A stretch of 38,901 nucleotides of DNA, from positions 1 to 38,901 of the forward strand of contig JAVCCL010000011.1 of the NCBI GenBank assembly GCA_030765505.1, given 5' to 3'. Origin of the DNA: Candidatus Kaelpia imicola. Lineage in GTDB: Bacteria; Omnitrophota; Gorgyraeia; Kaelpiales; Kaelpiaceae. The position numbers and the translations under genes were made by a program. The notes under the pieces were generated by a model, which did not search any database, was not told where the DNA came from, and saw only the letters and a program-made list of their open reading frames with translations. This document shows positions 32,055-38,901 of this stretch, in pieces; the first letter of the stretch is position 1, and the number at the start of each line of letters is the position of its first letter.

Positions 32055-33017
32055 ATGAAGTTGAAGAAACTCTATGAAGAGGCTGTACGTATCGGTATTG
32101 AGAATGACCCTCGGGGAAAAACTGAAGTAGCCAAGATACTCAGAGAGAGAGAGAGAGAGTATCAGAGCATGGATGAGAGAGAGCAGGGCTACTTTGACCT
32201 TGAGAAGCTAAAGAGTCCTTTCAGTGATACCAGAATACTATTCGGTGATCCCGAGACTGAAGTTAAAAATGTTCTAATAGGTATAGATATAGAGGGACCT
32301 GAGATTCTTCTGGCGGATAGATTGAGAGAGAGAGGTAAGAAAATAGATTTAGCTATATCTCATCATCCCGAAGGTATTGGTCTTGCTAACTTAGCCGATG
32401 TTATGAGTGTGCATTCTGATGTTCTATCAAGTCTTGGAGTAGCAGCCAGCGTAGCCGAGTCTTTAGTAGCTGATAGGATTGCGGAGGTCTCTAGAAAGCT
32501 CTTACCTGCTAATCATATGAGAGGCATAGCCTTTGCCCGGCTTTTGAATATTCCTTTTATGAGTATTCATACGGCTGCAGATAATTGTGTTAATGCTTAC
32601 CTTACGGCTCTTTTCAATAAAAAGAAGCCAGGAAGCTTAAGTGATATTATTGATAGCCTTCTTATGCTTAAAGAGTATCAGGATGCAGCTTCTATAAATG
32701 CAGGTCCTAAGATAGTGATTGGGAATAAGAAGAGTAAAGCCTCTAAGATACTTATCGATATGACAGGCGGTACAGAGACATCAAAAGAGGTCTTCAGCAA
32801 GATTGCAGATAGCGGTGTCTCAACAATAATATGTATGCATCTATCTGAAGAGCATTTTAAGAAAGTGAAAGAGGCGCATCTAAATGCAATAATAGCAGGA
32901 CATATATCATCAGATAATCTGGGCTTAAATCTTCTTTTCGATAGAGTAGAGAAGAGAGAGAAGTTTAACTTTATAGAGTGCTCTGGATTCAAAAGAATCA
33001 GGAGGTTAAAAAAGTAG
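32055..33017 (+). CDS. NIF3-family (DUF34) metal-dependent hydrolase-like protein
   Basis: The 320-residue protein has DLAISHHPEG near residue 97 and MSIHTAADN near 168, the metal-binding blocks of the NIF3/YbgI family. Further metal-site candidates are CMHLSEEHF near 268 and IAGHISSDN near 281. Function in bacteria is unclear; some members have GTP cyclohydrolase II-like activity. The start at 32055 follows GGAGG by eight bases; a GTG three codons upstream overlaps that site and is less likely. It follows the cvpA-like stop by one base and precedes dnaG by one base, so all are cotranscribed. A nine-unit AG repeat lies in its 5' part. Confidence 0.75.
   Translation: MKLKKLYEEAVRIGIENDPRGKTEVAKILREREREYQSMDEREQGYFDLEKLKSPFSDTRILFGDPETEVKNVLIGIDIEGPEILLADRLRERGKKIDLAISHHPEGIGLANLADVMSVHSDVLSSLGVAASVAESLVADRIAEVSRKLLPANHMRGIAFARLLNIPFMSIHTAADNCVNAYLTALFNKKKPGSLSDIIDSLLMLKEYQDAASINAGPKIVIGNKKSKASKILIDMTGGTETSKEVFSKIADSGVSTIICMHLSEEHFKKVKEAHLNAIIAGHISSDNLGLNLLFDRVEKREKFNFIECSGFKRIRRLKK
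32142..32159 (+). repeat. (AG)9 dinucleotide tract inside the nif3-like gene
   Basis: Nine AG units in a row encode part of LREREREY, within the reading frame. Such a tract can slip during replication and shift the frame. Confidence 0.85.
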
Positions 33018-33018
33018 G

Positions 33019-34764
33019 ATGGCTATTTCAGAAAACATAATAAACGATATCAGAGATAGGGCCGATATAGTTGAGGTGATAGACTCTTTTATTCACCTTA
33101 AGAAGACTGGAGGAAACTTTAAGGCGCTCTGTCCTTTTCATCATGAGAAGACACCATCTTTTGTCGTCTCTCCCCAGAAGCAGATCTTTCACTGCTTTGG
33201 CTGCGGAGAGGGCGGTAACATCTTTCACTTTTTGATGAAACATCAGTCAATGTCTTTTATAGAGGCTGTTAACTATGCGGCTTCTCTTGTAGGTATTGAT
33301 ATTCCGGACCAAAAGAGAGGAGTAGATCTCAGCGCATTTTTGGATTTGAATAAAAAAGCAGCCCGGTTTTACAGTAGATCTCTCTTTTCATCTTTAGGGA
33401 AGAACTGCAGAGACTACATAAAGAGCCGGGGGTTAGGAGAGGATACCGTAAAACTTTTTAATCTCGGTTATGCACCTCAGAGCTGGGATTCCTTGAGTAA
33501 GCAACTCAAAGATGAGGGGTATAACAATGAGTTCTTAATTAAAGCCGGACTTACAGTCAGGGCTAAGGATGGTAAGGGTTTTTATGATATCTTCAGGGAT
33601 AGGTTAATCTTTCCTATAATAGACCATAATAAGAAGGTAGTTGGTTTTGGAGGCAGGGTGTTTTCGAAAGCTATGCCGAAGTATCTGAATTCACCTCATA
33701 CCCCTCTCTATCAGAAAGGAAGGACACTCTACGGAGCGGATGTAACATTGCCGGATATAAAGAGAGAAAAAACCGCTATTATTGTTGAAGGCTATCTGGA
33801 TATGATCATGCTTTACCAAGCCGGTATAAAGAATGTGGCAGCCTCTTTAGGTACTGCATTGACTCAAGATCAGGTCAGGTTCTTAAAGAGATATAGTGAT
33901 GAGGTGATAATTGTCTATGATGGTGATGAGTCGGGTCAGATTGCATCTTTAAGAGGGCTGGATATTGTATTTGAATCAGGGATTAAAGCCAATGCGGTTA
34001 TGCTGCCTAAAGGTTATGATCCTGACAGCTTTATTCAAGAGAAGGGAGGAGAGGAGTTTTTAAAATTGTTAGCCAAGAAGAGAGGAATATTTGATTATAA
34101 ACTAGATGTTTTAAAGAGTATTTACGGCGTAGAATCCTTGGATTCCAGAATAAAGATTGTGAATGAGATGTTTGCCTCTCTTGAGAAAGTCGGGAATCGT
34201 CTGATAAGAGCAGAGTATATTAAAGAGCTCTCTACTAAGATGGGCTTTGAAGAGAAGATTCTCTGGGATGAGTTTAGCACTAAATCCGGCAGAATTAAGA
34301 AGGATGCTTTTAAAGAAGAGGTTTTACGTCAAAAGAGCTATAGCTCTGTTGAGGCTTCGCTCGTTTATATTATGCTGAATAATAGCGAAGTTATTCCTGA
34401 GATTAAAGGGGTTCTGGAGCCTGAGGAGTTTATAACTGATGAGATTCAGAGTTTGGTCAAGGTAATATACAATATCTATCCGGATAGCGATAAATTGAAG
34501 TTGGCCAATCTTCTTAATGTAGTGGCAGAGGAAGAAGCGCGGATCCTGGCTGAGATTATGGCTGAGAATGTAGAGTTATCAGAGGATGTTTTTGAAGAAC
34601 ATTTAAATCAATGTATCATCAATCTTAAAATTCAGAAGATAAAGAATTATTGTAATTTTTTGGAGCAGGAGATTAAAAAAGCACAGCAGGATTCGGATAA
34701 TAAGAGATTGGATATATTATTTAGGGAATTAAACGATATCAAGAAAAAAGAGCTGGAAACATAG
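33019..34764 (+). CDS. dnaG: DNA primase
   Basis: DnaG makes the RNA primers of replication. The 581-residue protein has an N-terminal zinc-binding domain (C38-x2-H41 in CPFHHEKTPSF, C59-x2-C62 in HCFGCGEGG), an RNA-polymerase core with TOPRIM E257 (IVEGYLDM) and the acidic pair D301/D303 (YDGDESG). A C-terminal helicase-binding-like part follows (about 445-581). It starts one base after the nif3-like stop, with AGGAGG about 13 bases upstream. dnaG followed by rpoD is the core of the classical macromolecular synthesis operon; here rpsU is replaced by cvpA-like and nif3-like genes. Confidence 0.96.
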   Translation: MAISENIINDIRDRADIVEVIDSFIHLKKTGGNFKALCPFHHEKTPSFVVSPQKQIFHCFGCGEGGNIFHFLMKHQSMSFIEAVNYAASLVGIDIPDQKRGVDLSAFLDLNKKAARFYSRSLFSSLGKNCRDYIKSRGLGEDTVKLFNLGYAPQSWDSLSKQLKDEGYNNEFLIKAGLTVRAKDGKGFYDIFRDRLIFPIIDHNKKVVGFGGRVFSKAMPKYLNSPHTPLYQKGRTLYGADVTLPDIKREKTAIIVEGYLDMIMLYQAGIKNVAASLGTALTQDQVRFLKRYSDEVIIVYDGDESGQIASLRGLDIVFESGIKANAVMLPKGYDPDSFIQEKGGEEFLKLLAKKRGIFDYKLDVLKSIYGVESLDSRIKIVNEMFASLEKVGNRLIRAEYIKELSTKMGFEEKILWDEFSTKSGRIKKDAFKEEVLRQKSYSSVEASLVYIMLNNSEVIPEIKGVLEPEEFITDEIQSLVKVIYNIYPDSDKLKLANLLNVVAEEEARILAEIMAENVELSEDVFEEHLNQCIINLKIQKIKNYCNFLEQEIKKAQQDSDNKRLDILFRELNDIKKKELET

Positions 34765-34776
34765 GAGACTATTATT

Positions 34777-36348
34777 ATGGGCGGAAAGTTTAAAAAGAAG
34801 AATCTGGCCAAACTTCTATCGTTAGGTAAAGACAAAGGTTTTCTTACTTATGAAGAGGTTAATAGTATGATTCCCGATGAAGTCATATCGTCGGGTGAGA
34901 TCGATGATATACTTACAATCTTGGGGAATGAGAATATTGAGATAGTGGATGCGTCTAAGAAGGATAATGAGGAAGAGGAGTCTATTGAGTTTAGTGAGCT
35001 TCCGAATCAGAATAAAGATTCATCTCCTGCGGTTCACATCGAAGATCCGGTAAGGCTCTATTTAAAACAGATGGGTCAAGTCCCTCTTCTTACGCGTGAA
35101 CAAGAGGTTGAGATTGCGAAAGATATAGAGAAGAAAAAAGAGATTTATACAGAGGCGGTATATAAGTGTAAGATAGCGAAGAATGTTGCCTTAGATGTTA
35201 CTCAGCGGGTTTTGAATGAAGAGCTGAATTTTGACGACTATATCGATGAGGATGACTCCAGTCCTCGTGAGAAGAATATAAATAAGGTTAAGAGACTACT
35301 CAAACGCCTTAAACTTTCCAAGAATGAGGAGACTATATACCAGATTCTGAAAGAGTTTGAGTTTACAGGTAAATCTCTGGAATGGATGGAAGATTCAATC
35401 AGGTTCTATGTATGTGTAATAGATAAGTCTCAAAGAAAGATAAGACAGGTTGAGAAACTTAGGAAGACTAAAAAGAGACGGGAAGAAATATCTAAACTAA
35501 AGAGAGAGGTCAAAAAAGTAGAGCTTCTCTTCGTTGAGTCTAAAGAGATGATAAAGAGACGCCTCAACAATATAAGGAGAAAAGAGATCTACTATATTGA
35601 GGCTCAGCGCAGGCTTATAGAGGCCAATCTGAGGCTTGTTGTAAGTATTGCAAAGAAATATACAAACAAAGGTCTCTCTTTCCTAGATCTTATCCAAGAA
35701 GGAAATATAGGGCTTATGAAGGCCGTTGAGAAGTTTGAATACAGGAGAGGATATAAGTTCTCTACCTATGCTACCTGGTGGATTCGTCAGGCTATCACAC
35801 GTGCTATAGCTGATCAGTCCCGGACCATAAGAATACCGGTTCATATGACAGAGACTATCAATAAACTTGTCAGGGTCTCAAGAAATTTTGTCCAGACCCA
35901 GGGCCGTGAACCAAATCCTGAAGAACTCTCCAAAGAGCTGGAACTGCCGATTGATAAGGTTAAGAATATAATGAAGATAGCCCAGACTCCGATATCGCTT
36001 CAGACTCCCATTGGAGATGAAGGGGATACGCATTTTGGAGATTTCATCGAAGATAAGAAGGCTATCTCTCCTGCCAATGCAACGGCATATTCAATGCTTA
36101 AAGAACAGCTTGATGGTGTCTTGAGTTCTCTTACAGAGCGTGAGAAATCTGTTCTGCAGTATAGGTTTGGGGTAGGAGATGGTTGTCCTAGGACACTGGA
36201 AGAGGTTGGCAAGATGTTTAGCGTAACCAGAGAGAGGATACGTCAGATTGAAGCTAAGGCATTGAGAAAACTTCGCCATCCTGTAAGATCTAGAAAGCTG
36301 AGAAACTTCTTGGATCTTGTTGTAACTGAAGAGAGGACTCCTATTTAA
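34777..36348 (+). CDS. rpoD: Housekeeping sigma factor RpoD
   Basis: This is the primary sigma-70 that directs RNA polymerase to -35/-10 promoters. The 523-residue protein has an acidic region 1.1 (about 1-80) and region 1.2 ([20 protein letters not shown], about 89-108). A lysine-rich nonconserved insert follows (about 120-265), then region 2 ([12 protein letters not shown] to [14 protein letters not shown], about 277-350), region 3, and region 4 with the helix-turn-helix at [20 protein letters not shown] (about 470-490). AGGAGA lies about eight bases upstream. The promoters seen in this window (TTGACA, TGn-TAnnnT) fit this factor. Confidence 0.97.
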   Translation: MGGKFKKKNLAKLLSLGKDKGFLTYEEVNSMIPDEVISSGEIDDILTILGNENIEIVDASKKDNEEEESIEFSELPNQNKDSSPAVHIEDPVRLYLKQMGQVPLLTREQEVEIAKDIEKKKEIYTEAVYKCKIAKNVALDVTQRVLNEELNFDDYIDEDDSSPREKNINKVKRLLKRLKLSKNEETIYQILKEFEFTGKSLEWMEDSIRFYVCVIDKSQRKIRQVEKLRKTKKRREEISKLKREVKKVELLFVESKEMIKRRLNNIRRKEIYYIEAQRRLIEANLRLVVSIAKKYTNKGLSFLDLIQEGNIGLMKAVEKFEYRRGYKFSTYATWWIRQAITRAIADQSRTIRIPVHMTETINKLVRVSRNFVQTQGREPNPEELSKELELPIDKVKNIMKIAQTPISLQTPIGDEGDTHFGDFIEDKKAISPANATAYSMLKEQLDGVLSSLTEREKSVLQYRFGVGDGCPRTLEEVGKMFSVTRERIRQIEAKALRKLRHPVRSRKLRNFLDLVVTEERTPI

Positions 36349-36398
36349 GAAGATAAACTGGTGAAGAATTTGTTTATTTTTGCTCTTTTAGTTTACCC

Positions 36399-36427
36399 TT
36401 GACAGGTATAATGCTGTATGTTAAAAA
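36399..36427 (+). promoter_or_regulatory. Promoter before the NYN-domain gene
   Basis: TTGACA (36399-36404), 17 bases, TAAAAA (36422-36427) with TG at 36419-36420. The -10 is only four of six matches, but -35 and TG are good. The expected start is near 36434. Confidence 0.5.
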
Positions 36428-36433
36428 TGTCAT

Positions 36434-36511
36434 TAGATATCAGCCCGGTTAAGACGTTATGTTTTACCGGCCCCGGGTCTTTTTGGATCCGGGTTTTTTT
36501 ATATAAAGTAT
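36434..36511 (+). promoter_or_regulatory. Short tandem-hairpin leader with terminator before the NYN gene
   Basis: The predicted message starts here and reaches the NYN gene only after two hairpins: CCGGT (36445-36449) with ACCGG (36466-36470), then the terminator at 36472-36500. The first hairpin carries ATGTTTTAC on its right side; a similar ATGTTTTAT block lies in the last hairpin before the hyd leader terminator. It may be an attenuator, or a short RNA of about 65 bases. A terminator for rpoD is the plainer alternative for the second hairpin. Confidence 0.45.
36472..36500 (+). terminator. Intrinsic terminator upstream of the NYN gene
   Basis: CCCGGGTC (36472-36479) pairs with GATCCGGG (36486-36493), eight pairs including one G-U, loop TTTTTG, followed by seven T. 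It lies downstream of the 36399 promoter and also ends rpoD transcription. Confidence 0.85.
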
Positions 36512-37132
36512 ATGAAACTTAAAAAAAGAATCATATGCCTCGTAGATGGCTTTAATCTATATCATGCTTTAGCAGATAATCTTGCCTATCGTAAATTTAA
36601 ATGGTTAAATCTTCGAAAATTGTGCGAATCATTCATTTCAGACGATGAGGTTGTAGAAAATATATTCTATTTTTCAGCTTATGCACGCTGGGATCCAAAA
36701 AAAGTAGCTAGGCATAAAATATATATAGAGGCATTACAATTAGTCAATGTTCAGTCAATTTTATCTGAATTTAAACATAAAGATAAGAGATGTAGAAAAT
36801 GCGGTAAAATATATAAAACGTATGAAGAAAAACAGACGGATGTTCGTATAGCAATTACTTTATTTCAAAAAGCAATTGATGATAAATTTGATAAGGCTAT
36901 TATAATATCTGCAGATAGTGATTTAATCCCAGCAATTGAAGCAGTAAAAGGGATGTTCCTAGCAAAAGAGATTAAATTATTGATACCTATTACTAGAAGA
37001 GCCGAAGCGTTAAAGATTGCTGTTGACAACTATTCTAAGATAAAGACAAAACATTTGGCGAGCTGCCAATTTGATGATAGTATTATCTTAAGCAGCGGAA
37101 AGGTTATTACTCGACCAGCAGAATGGTATTAA
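36512..37132 (+). CDS. NYN-domain (PIN-like) RNase-type protein
   Basis: The 206-residue NYN/LabA-type (DUF88) protein has acidic residues of the nuclease site: D12 and N15 in LVDGFNLYH, D110 in EKQTDVRIAI, and D135 and D137 in ISADSDLIPAIE. A CxxC pair (C94, C97 in CRKCGKIY) suggests a small metal site or knuckle. NYN proteins are PIN-like and probably cut RNA; the target is unknown. The gene is more AT-rich than its neighbours, has no clear SD and is flanked by its own promoter/terminator on the left and the pgk promoter on the right. These traits fit an accessory or transferred gene between core genes. Confidence 0.82.
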   Translation: MKLKKRIICLVDGFNLYHALADNLAYRKFKWLNLRKLCESFISDDEVVENIFYFSAYARWDPKKVARHKIYIEALQLVNVQSILSEFKHKDKRCRKCGKIYKTYEEKQTDVRIAITLFQKAIDDKFDKAIIISADSDLIPAIEAVKGMFLAKEIKLLIPITRRAEALKIAVDNYSKIKTKHLASCQFDDSIILSSGKVITRPAEWY

Positions 37133-37170
37133 ATATTATTATATTTGCATTCTTCTCTTTTTCAATTTCG

Positions 37171-37198
37171 TTGACATTTCTTGCTGAAAATATATAAT
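37171..37198 (+). promoter_or_regulatory. Promoter of pgk-tpiA
   Basis: TTGACA (37171-37176), 16 bases, TATAAT (37193-37198), a near-consensus sigma-70 promoter. It overlaps an apparent upstream extension of the pgk frame, so it also shows that translation starts later. Confidence 0.8.
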
Positions 37199-37246
37199 CG
37201 AGAAGGTAATTATCCGGCTGCAATTCTAAGAGAACGGGAGGTATCT

Positions 37247-38437
37247 GTGGCTAAAATGACTATAAGGGACTTAGAGCTTAAAGGGAAGAGGGTTCTTATC
37301 AGAGTTGATTTTAATGTACCTTTAACCGATGGTTTAGAGGTTTCTGATGATACCAGGATAAGGGCGGCACTTCCTACGATTAACTATGCTCTTGAAAATA
37401 GTGCTAAGGTTATTCTTATGAGTCACTTAGGCCGGCCTAAAGGCGAGGTTCTGGATAGTCTGAGACTTAATCCTGTAAGAGATAGGCTAAGCGAATTATT
37501 GGGTCAAGAGGTAAAAAAGGTTGATAGCTGTATAGGTAAAGATGCCAGAGAGGCGGTAGACGAATTAAGAGATGGTGAGGTTTTATTACTTGAGAACGTA
37601 AGGTTTTATAAAGAAGAGACTGCAAATGACCCTGAATTTGCAAAGGAGCTCTCTCTCTTAGGCGATATCTTTATTAATGATGCATTCGGCTCCTCTCATC
37701 GGGCCCATGCTTCAGTTGTAGGGGTGGCCGACTATCTTCCTGCTGCAGCTGGATTCTTGTTGATGAAAGAGATAGAGTATTTCGAGAAGATTCTCCGAGA
37801 TCCCGAGCATCCGTTCTATGCAATATTAGGAGGAGCAAAGGTGTCGGATAAGATAGAGGTGATAAAGAACCTCTTGAATGTAGCTGACAAGATCTTAATA
37901 GCTGGAGGTATGGCCTATACTTTTCTTAAAGCTCGAGGTGTTGAGGTCGGCTTATCCAAGCTTGAAGAAGATAAGATAGAACTTGCAGGAGAGCTTATGA
38001 CTCTGGCAGAGAATAAGGGAAAGAAGATAGTCTTACCTTTAGATCATATTGTGGTAGAAGAGATAAAAGATGGGGCAAAAGTAGAAGAGGTTGGCTTAGA
38101 GATTCCAGAGGGCAAGATCGCAATAGATATAGGGAAAGAGACAAGAGAGTTGTTTAAACAGGAATTAAAAGATGCTAAGACAGTTGTCTGGAATGGACCT
38201 CTAGGTATATTTGAGATCGAAGCTTTCTCCTATGGGACCAGAGAGATTGCTGAATTTCTGGCTGAAGTTGAGGCTATTAAGGTTATAGGGGGCGGAGATA
38301 CCGCAGCCTGTATTGAGAAGATGGATATAGTAGACAGCTTCTCTCATATTTCAACTGGAGGAGGAGCCTCTCTTGAATATCTTGAGGGTAAGGTTCTACC
38401 GGGAATAGCGGTATTAAAGGAGAGAGAAGATGGGTAG
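37247..38437 (+). CDS. pgk: Phosphoglycerate kinase
   Basis: Pgk makes ATP from 1,3-bisphosphoglycerate in glycolysis. From the GTG at 37247 the protein has 396 residues and starts MAKMTIRDLELKGKRVLIRVDFNVPL, the usual N-terminus. GGGAGG (37236-37241) lies five bases upstream. An ATG in frame at 37181 falls inside the promoter and cannot be the start. Family blocks are VILMSHLGRPKG, LLLENVRFYKEE, NDAFGSSHRAHAS, ILGGAKVSDKI, VWNGPLGIFE and VIGGGDTAACI. It overlaps tpiA by eight bases, a common arrangement of the lower glycolytic genes. Confidence 0.97.
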   Translation: MAKMTIRDLELKGKRVLIRVDFNVPLTDGLEVSDDTRIRAALPTINYALENSAKVILMSHLGRPKGEVLDSLRLNPVRDRLSELLGQEVKKVDSCIGKDAREAVDELRDGEVLLLENVRFYKEETANDPEFAKELSLLGDIFINDAFGSSHRAHASVVGVADYLPAAAGFLLMKEIEYFEKILRDPEHPFYAILGGAKVSDKIEVIKNLLNVADKILIAGGMAYTFLKARGVEVGLSKLEEDKIELAGELMTLAENKGKKIVLPLDHIVVEEIKDGAKVEEVGLEIPEGKIAIDIGKETRELFKQELKDAKTVVWNGPLGIFEIEAFSYGTREIAEFLAEVEAIKVIGGGDTAACIEKMDIVDSFSHISTGGGASLEYLEGKVLPGIAVLKEREDG

Positions 38438-38901
38438 AGATTTGATTTTTGCTGGAAATTGGAAGATGAATAAAACTATTAAAAAGGCACTTGAATTGGT
38501 CAATAGTCTCAAGCGTGAGCTTATAGATATTGAAGAGGCCAAGATAGTCTTGGCTCCGCCCTCTACAGCCTTAAGCTCTGTGAGTGATGCAATATTGGAT
38601 AGCAATATTGATTTAAGTGCTCAGAACATACACTCTGAAGTTTCCGGTGCCTATACCGGTGAGATATCAGCTTTGATGGCTAAGGATGCGGGATGTAAAT
38701 ATACTATTATAGGGCACTCTGAAAGAAGAAAATATTTTAAAGAAGATGATACTCTTATCAATAAGAAGATAAAGCTGGCTCTTGAAAATAGTCTAAAGGT
38801 GATATTCTGTATCGGTGAAAGTTTAGAAGAGAGAGAAGAGGGTAGGATGAAAGATGTTGTTAAGACCCAGCTGTCGGGAGGTCTTGAAGATATATCCAAA
38901 G
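38430..38901 (+). CDS. tpiA: Triose-phosphate isomerase (5' part; cut by the window end)
   Basis: The first about 157 residues run off the right edge without a stop. TpiA interconverts dihydroxyacetone phosphate and glyceraldehyde 3-phosphate. Visible are MGRDLIFAGNWKMNKT with catalytic K12, SAQNIHSEVSGAYTGEIS, IIGHSERRKYF with the catalytic histidine, and FCIGESLEER. The catalytic glutamate would lie beyond the window. AGGAG lies seven bases before the ATG, which is inside the last codons of pgk. Confidence 0.95.
   Translation, partial: MGRDLIFAGNWKMNKTIKKALELVNSLKRELIDIEEAKIVLAPPSTALSSVSDAILDSNIDLSAQNIHSEVSGAYTGEISALMAKDAGCKYTIIGHSERRKYFKEDDTLINKKIKLALENSLKVIFCIGESLEEREEGRMKDVVKTQLSGGLEDISK

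Noticed and set aside
36407-36412. TATAAT at 36407-36412 as the -10 of the NYN promoter
   Set aside because: It is only two bases from the TTGACA box, far too close for a sigma-70 promoter.
37181-37246. Longer pgk start at ATG 37181
   Set aside because: It lies between the -35 and -10 boxes of the pgk promoter; GGGAGG and family length point to the GTG at 37247.

Overview
The window looks like a chromosomal segment of an uncultured, anaerobic, Gram-negative-type bacterium. It is AT-rich and tightly packed, with many 1-26 base gene overlaps. Supporting signs are two LptF/LptG-type permeases (outer-membrane lipopolysaccharide export), a full set of oxygen-sensitive [FeFe]-hydrogenase maturases, a MetV-type iron-sulfur partner of methylenetetrahydrofolate reductase, and a glycolytic gene set. 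The style fits Omnitrophota-like candidate phyla. That placement is my inference from gene content, not from a marker-gene comparison.

Layout. (1) 11-5060, + strand: nicotinate phosphoribosyltransferase, MetV, GTP cyclohydrolase I, then a receiver-histidine kinase and a receiver-GAF-HD-GYP regulator, all abutting or overlapping. (2) 5114-6415, a secreted glycoamylase-like protein, and convergent 6418-6780, a half-size TauE/SafE permease. (3) 6847-10961, SMC and two small membrane proteins. (4) 10977-13086, a SPL-like radical SAM enzyme overlapping a macro-Nudix fusion. (5) 13116-17930, a small orphan gene, then a roughly 245-base structured leader ending in a terminator ahead of TM1266-hydF-hydG-orphan-hydE. 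(6) 18299-18622, tRNA-Lys, tRNA-Leu and tRNA-Gly. (7) 18677-28543, a long + strand run: PtsN, YvcK, GH57 glucanotransferase, HPr, enzyme I, sugar nucleotidyltransferase, MetK, AhcY, Pfk. (8) 28550-31457, - strand: comF-lptF-lptG. (9) 31556-36348, + strand: CvpA-like protein (apparent CTG start), NIF3-like protein, DnaG, RpoD. (10) 36399-38901: a NYN-domain gene behind its own promoter and a terminator, then pgk and the 5' part of tpiA.

The genes suggest a fermentative sugar economy. Glucan handling (GH57, glycoamylase-like protein), glycolysis (pfkA, pgk, tpiA) and PTS phosphocarriers without a visible sugar permease suggest regulatory PTS signalling. Reductant could be disposed of through an [FeFe] hydrogenase encoded elsewhere. 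MetV, FolE, MetK and AhcY outline one-carbon and methyl-cycle chemistry. Several promoters share a TTGACA ... TGn-TAnnnT (extended -10) design, matching the housekeeping RpoD encoded here.

The strongest candidate for something undescribed is the leader at 13474-13719 in front of the hydrogenase-maturation operon. It has mutually exclusive pairings that look like a terminator/antiterminator switch, and it matches no riboswitch class I know. Other points worth a second look are the macro-Nudix fusion, the orphan gene between hydG and hydE, the altered C-terminal cysteine motif of HydG, and the tandem-hairpin leader shared in style by the NYN gene.
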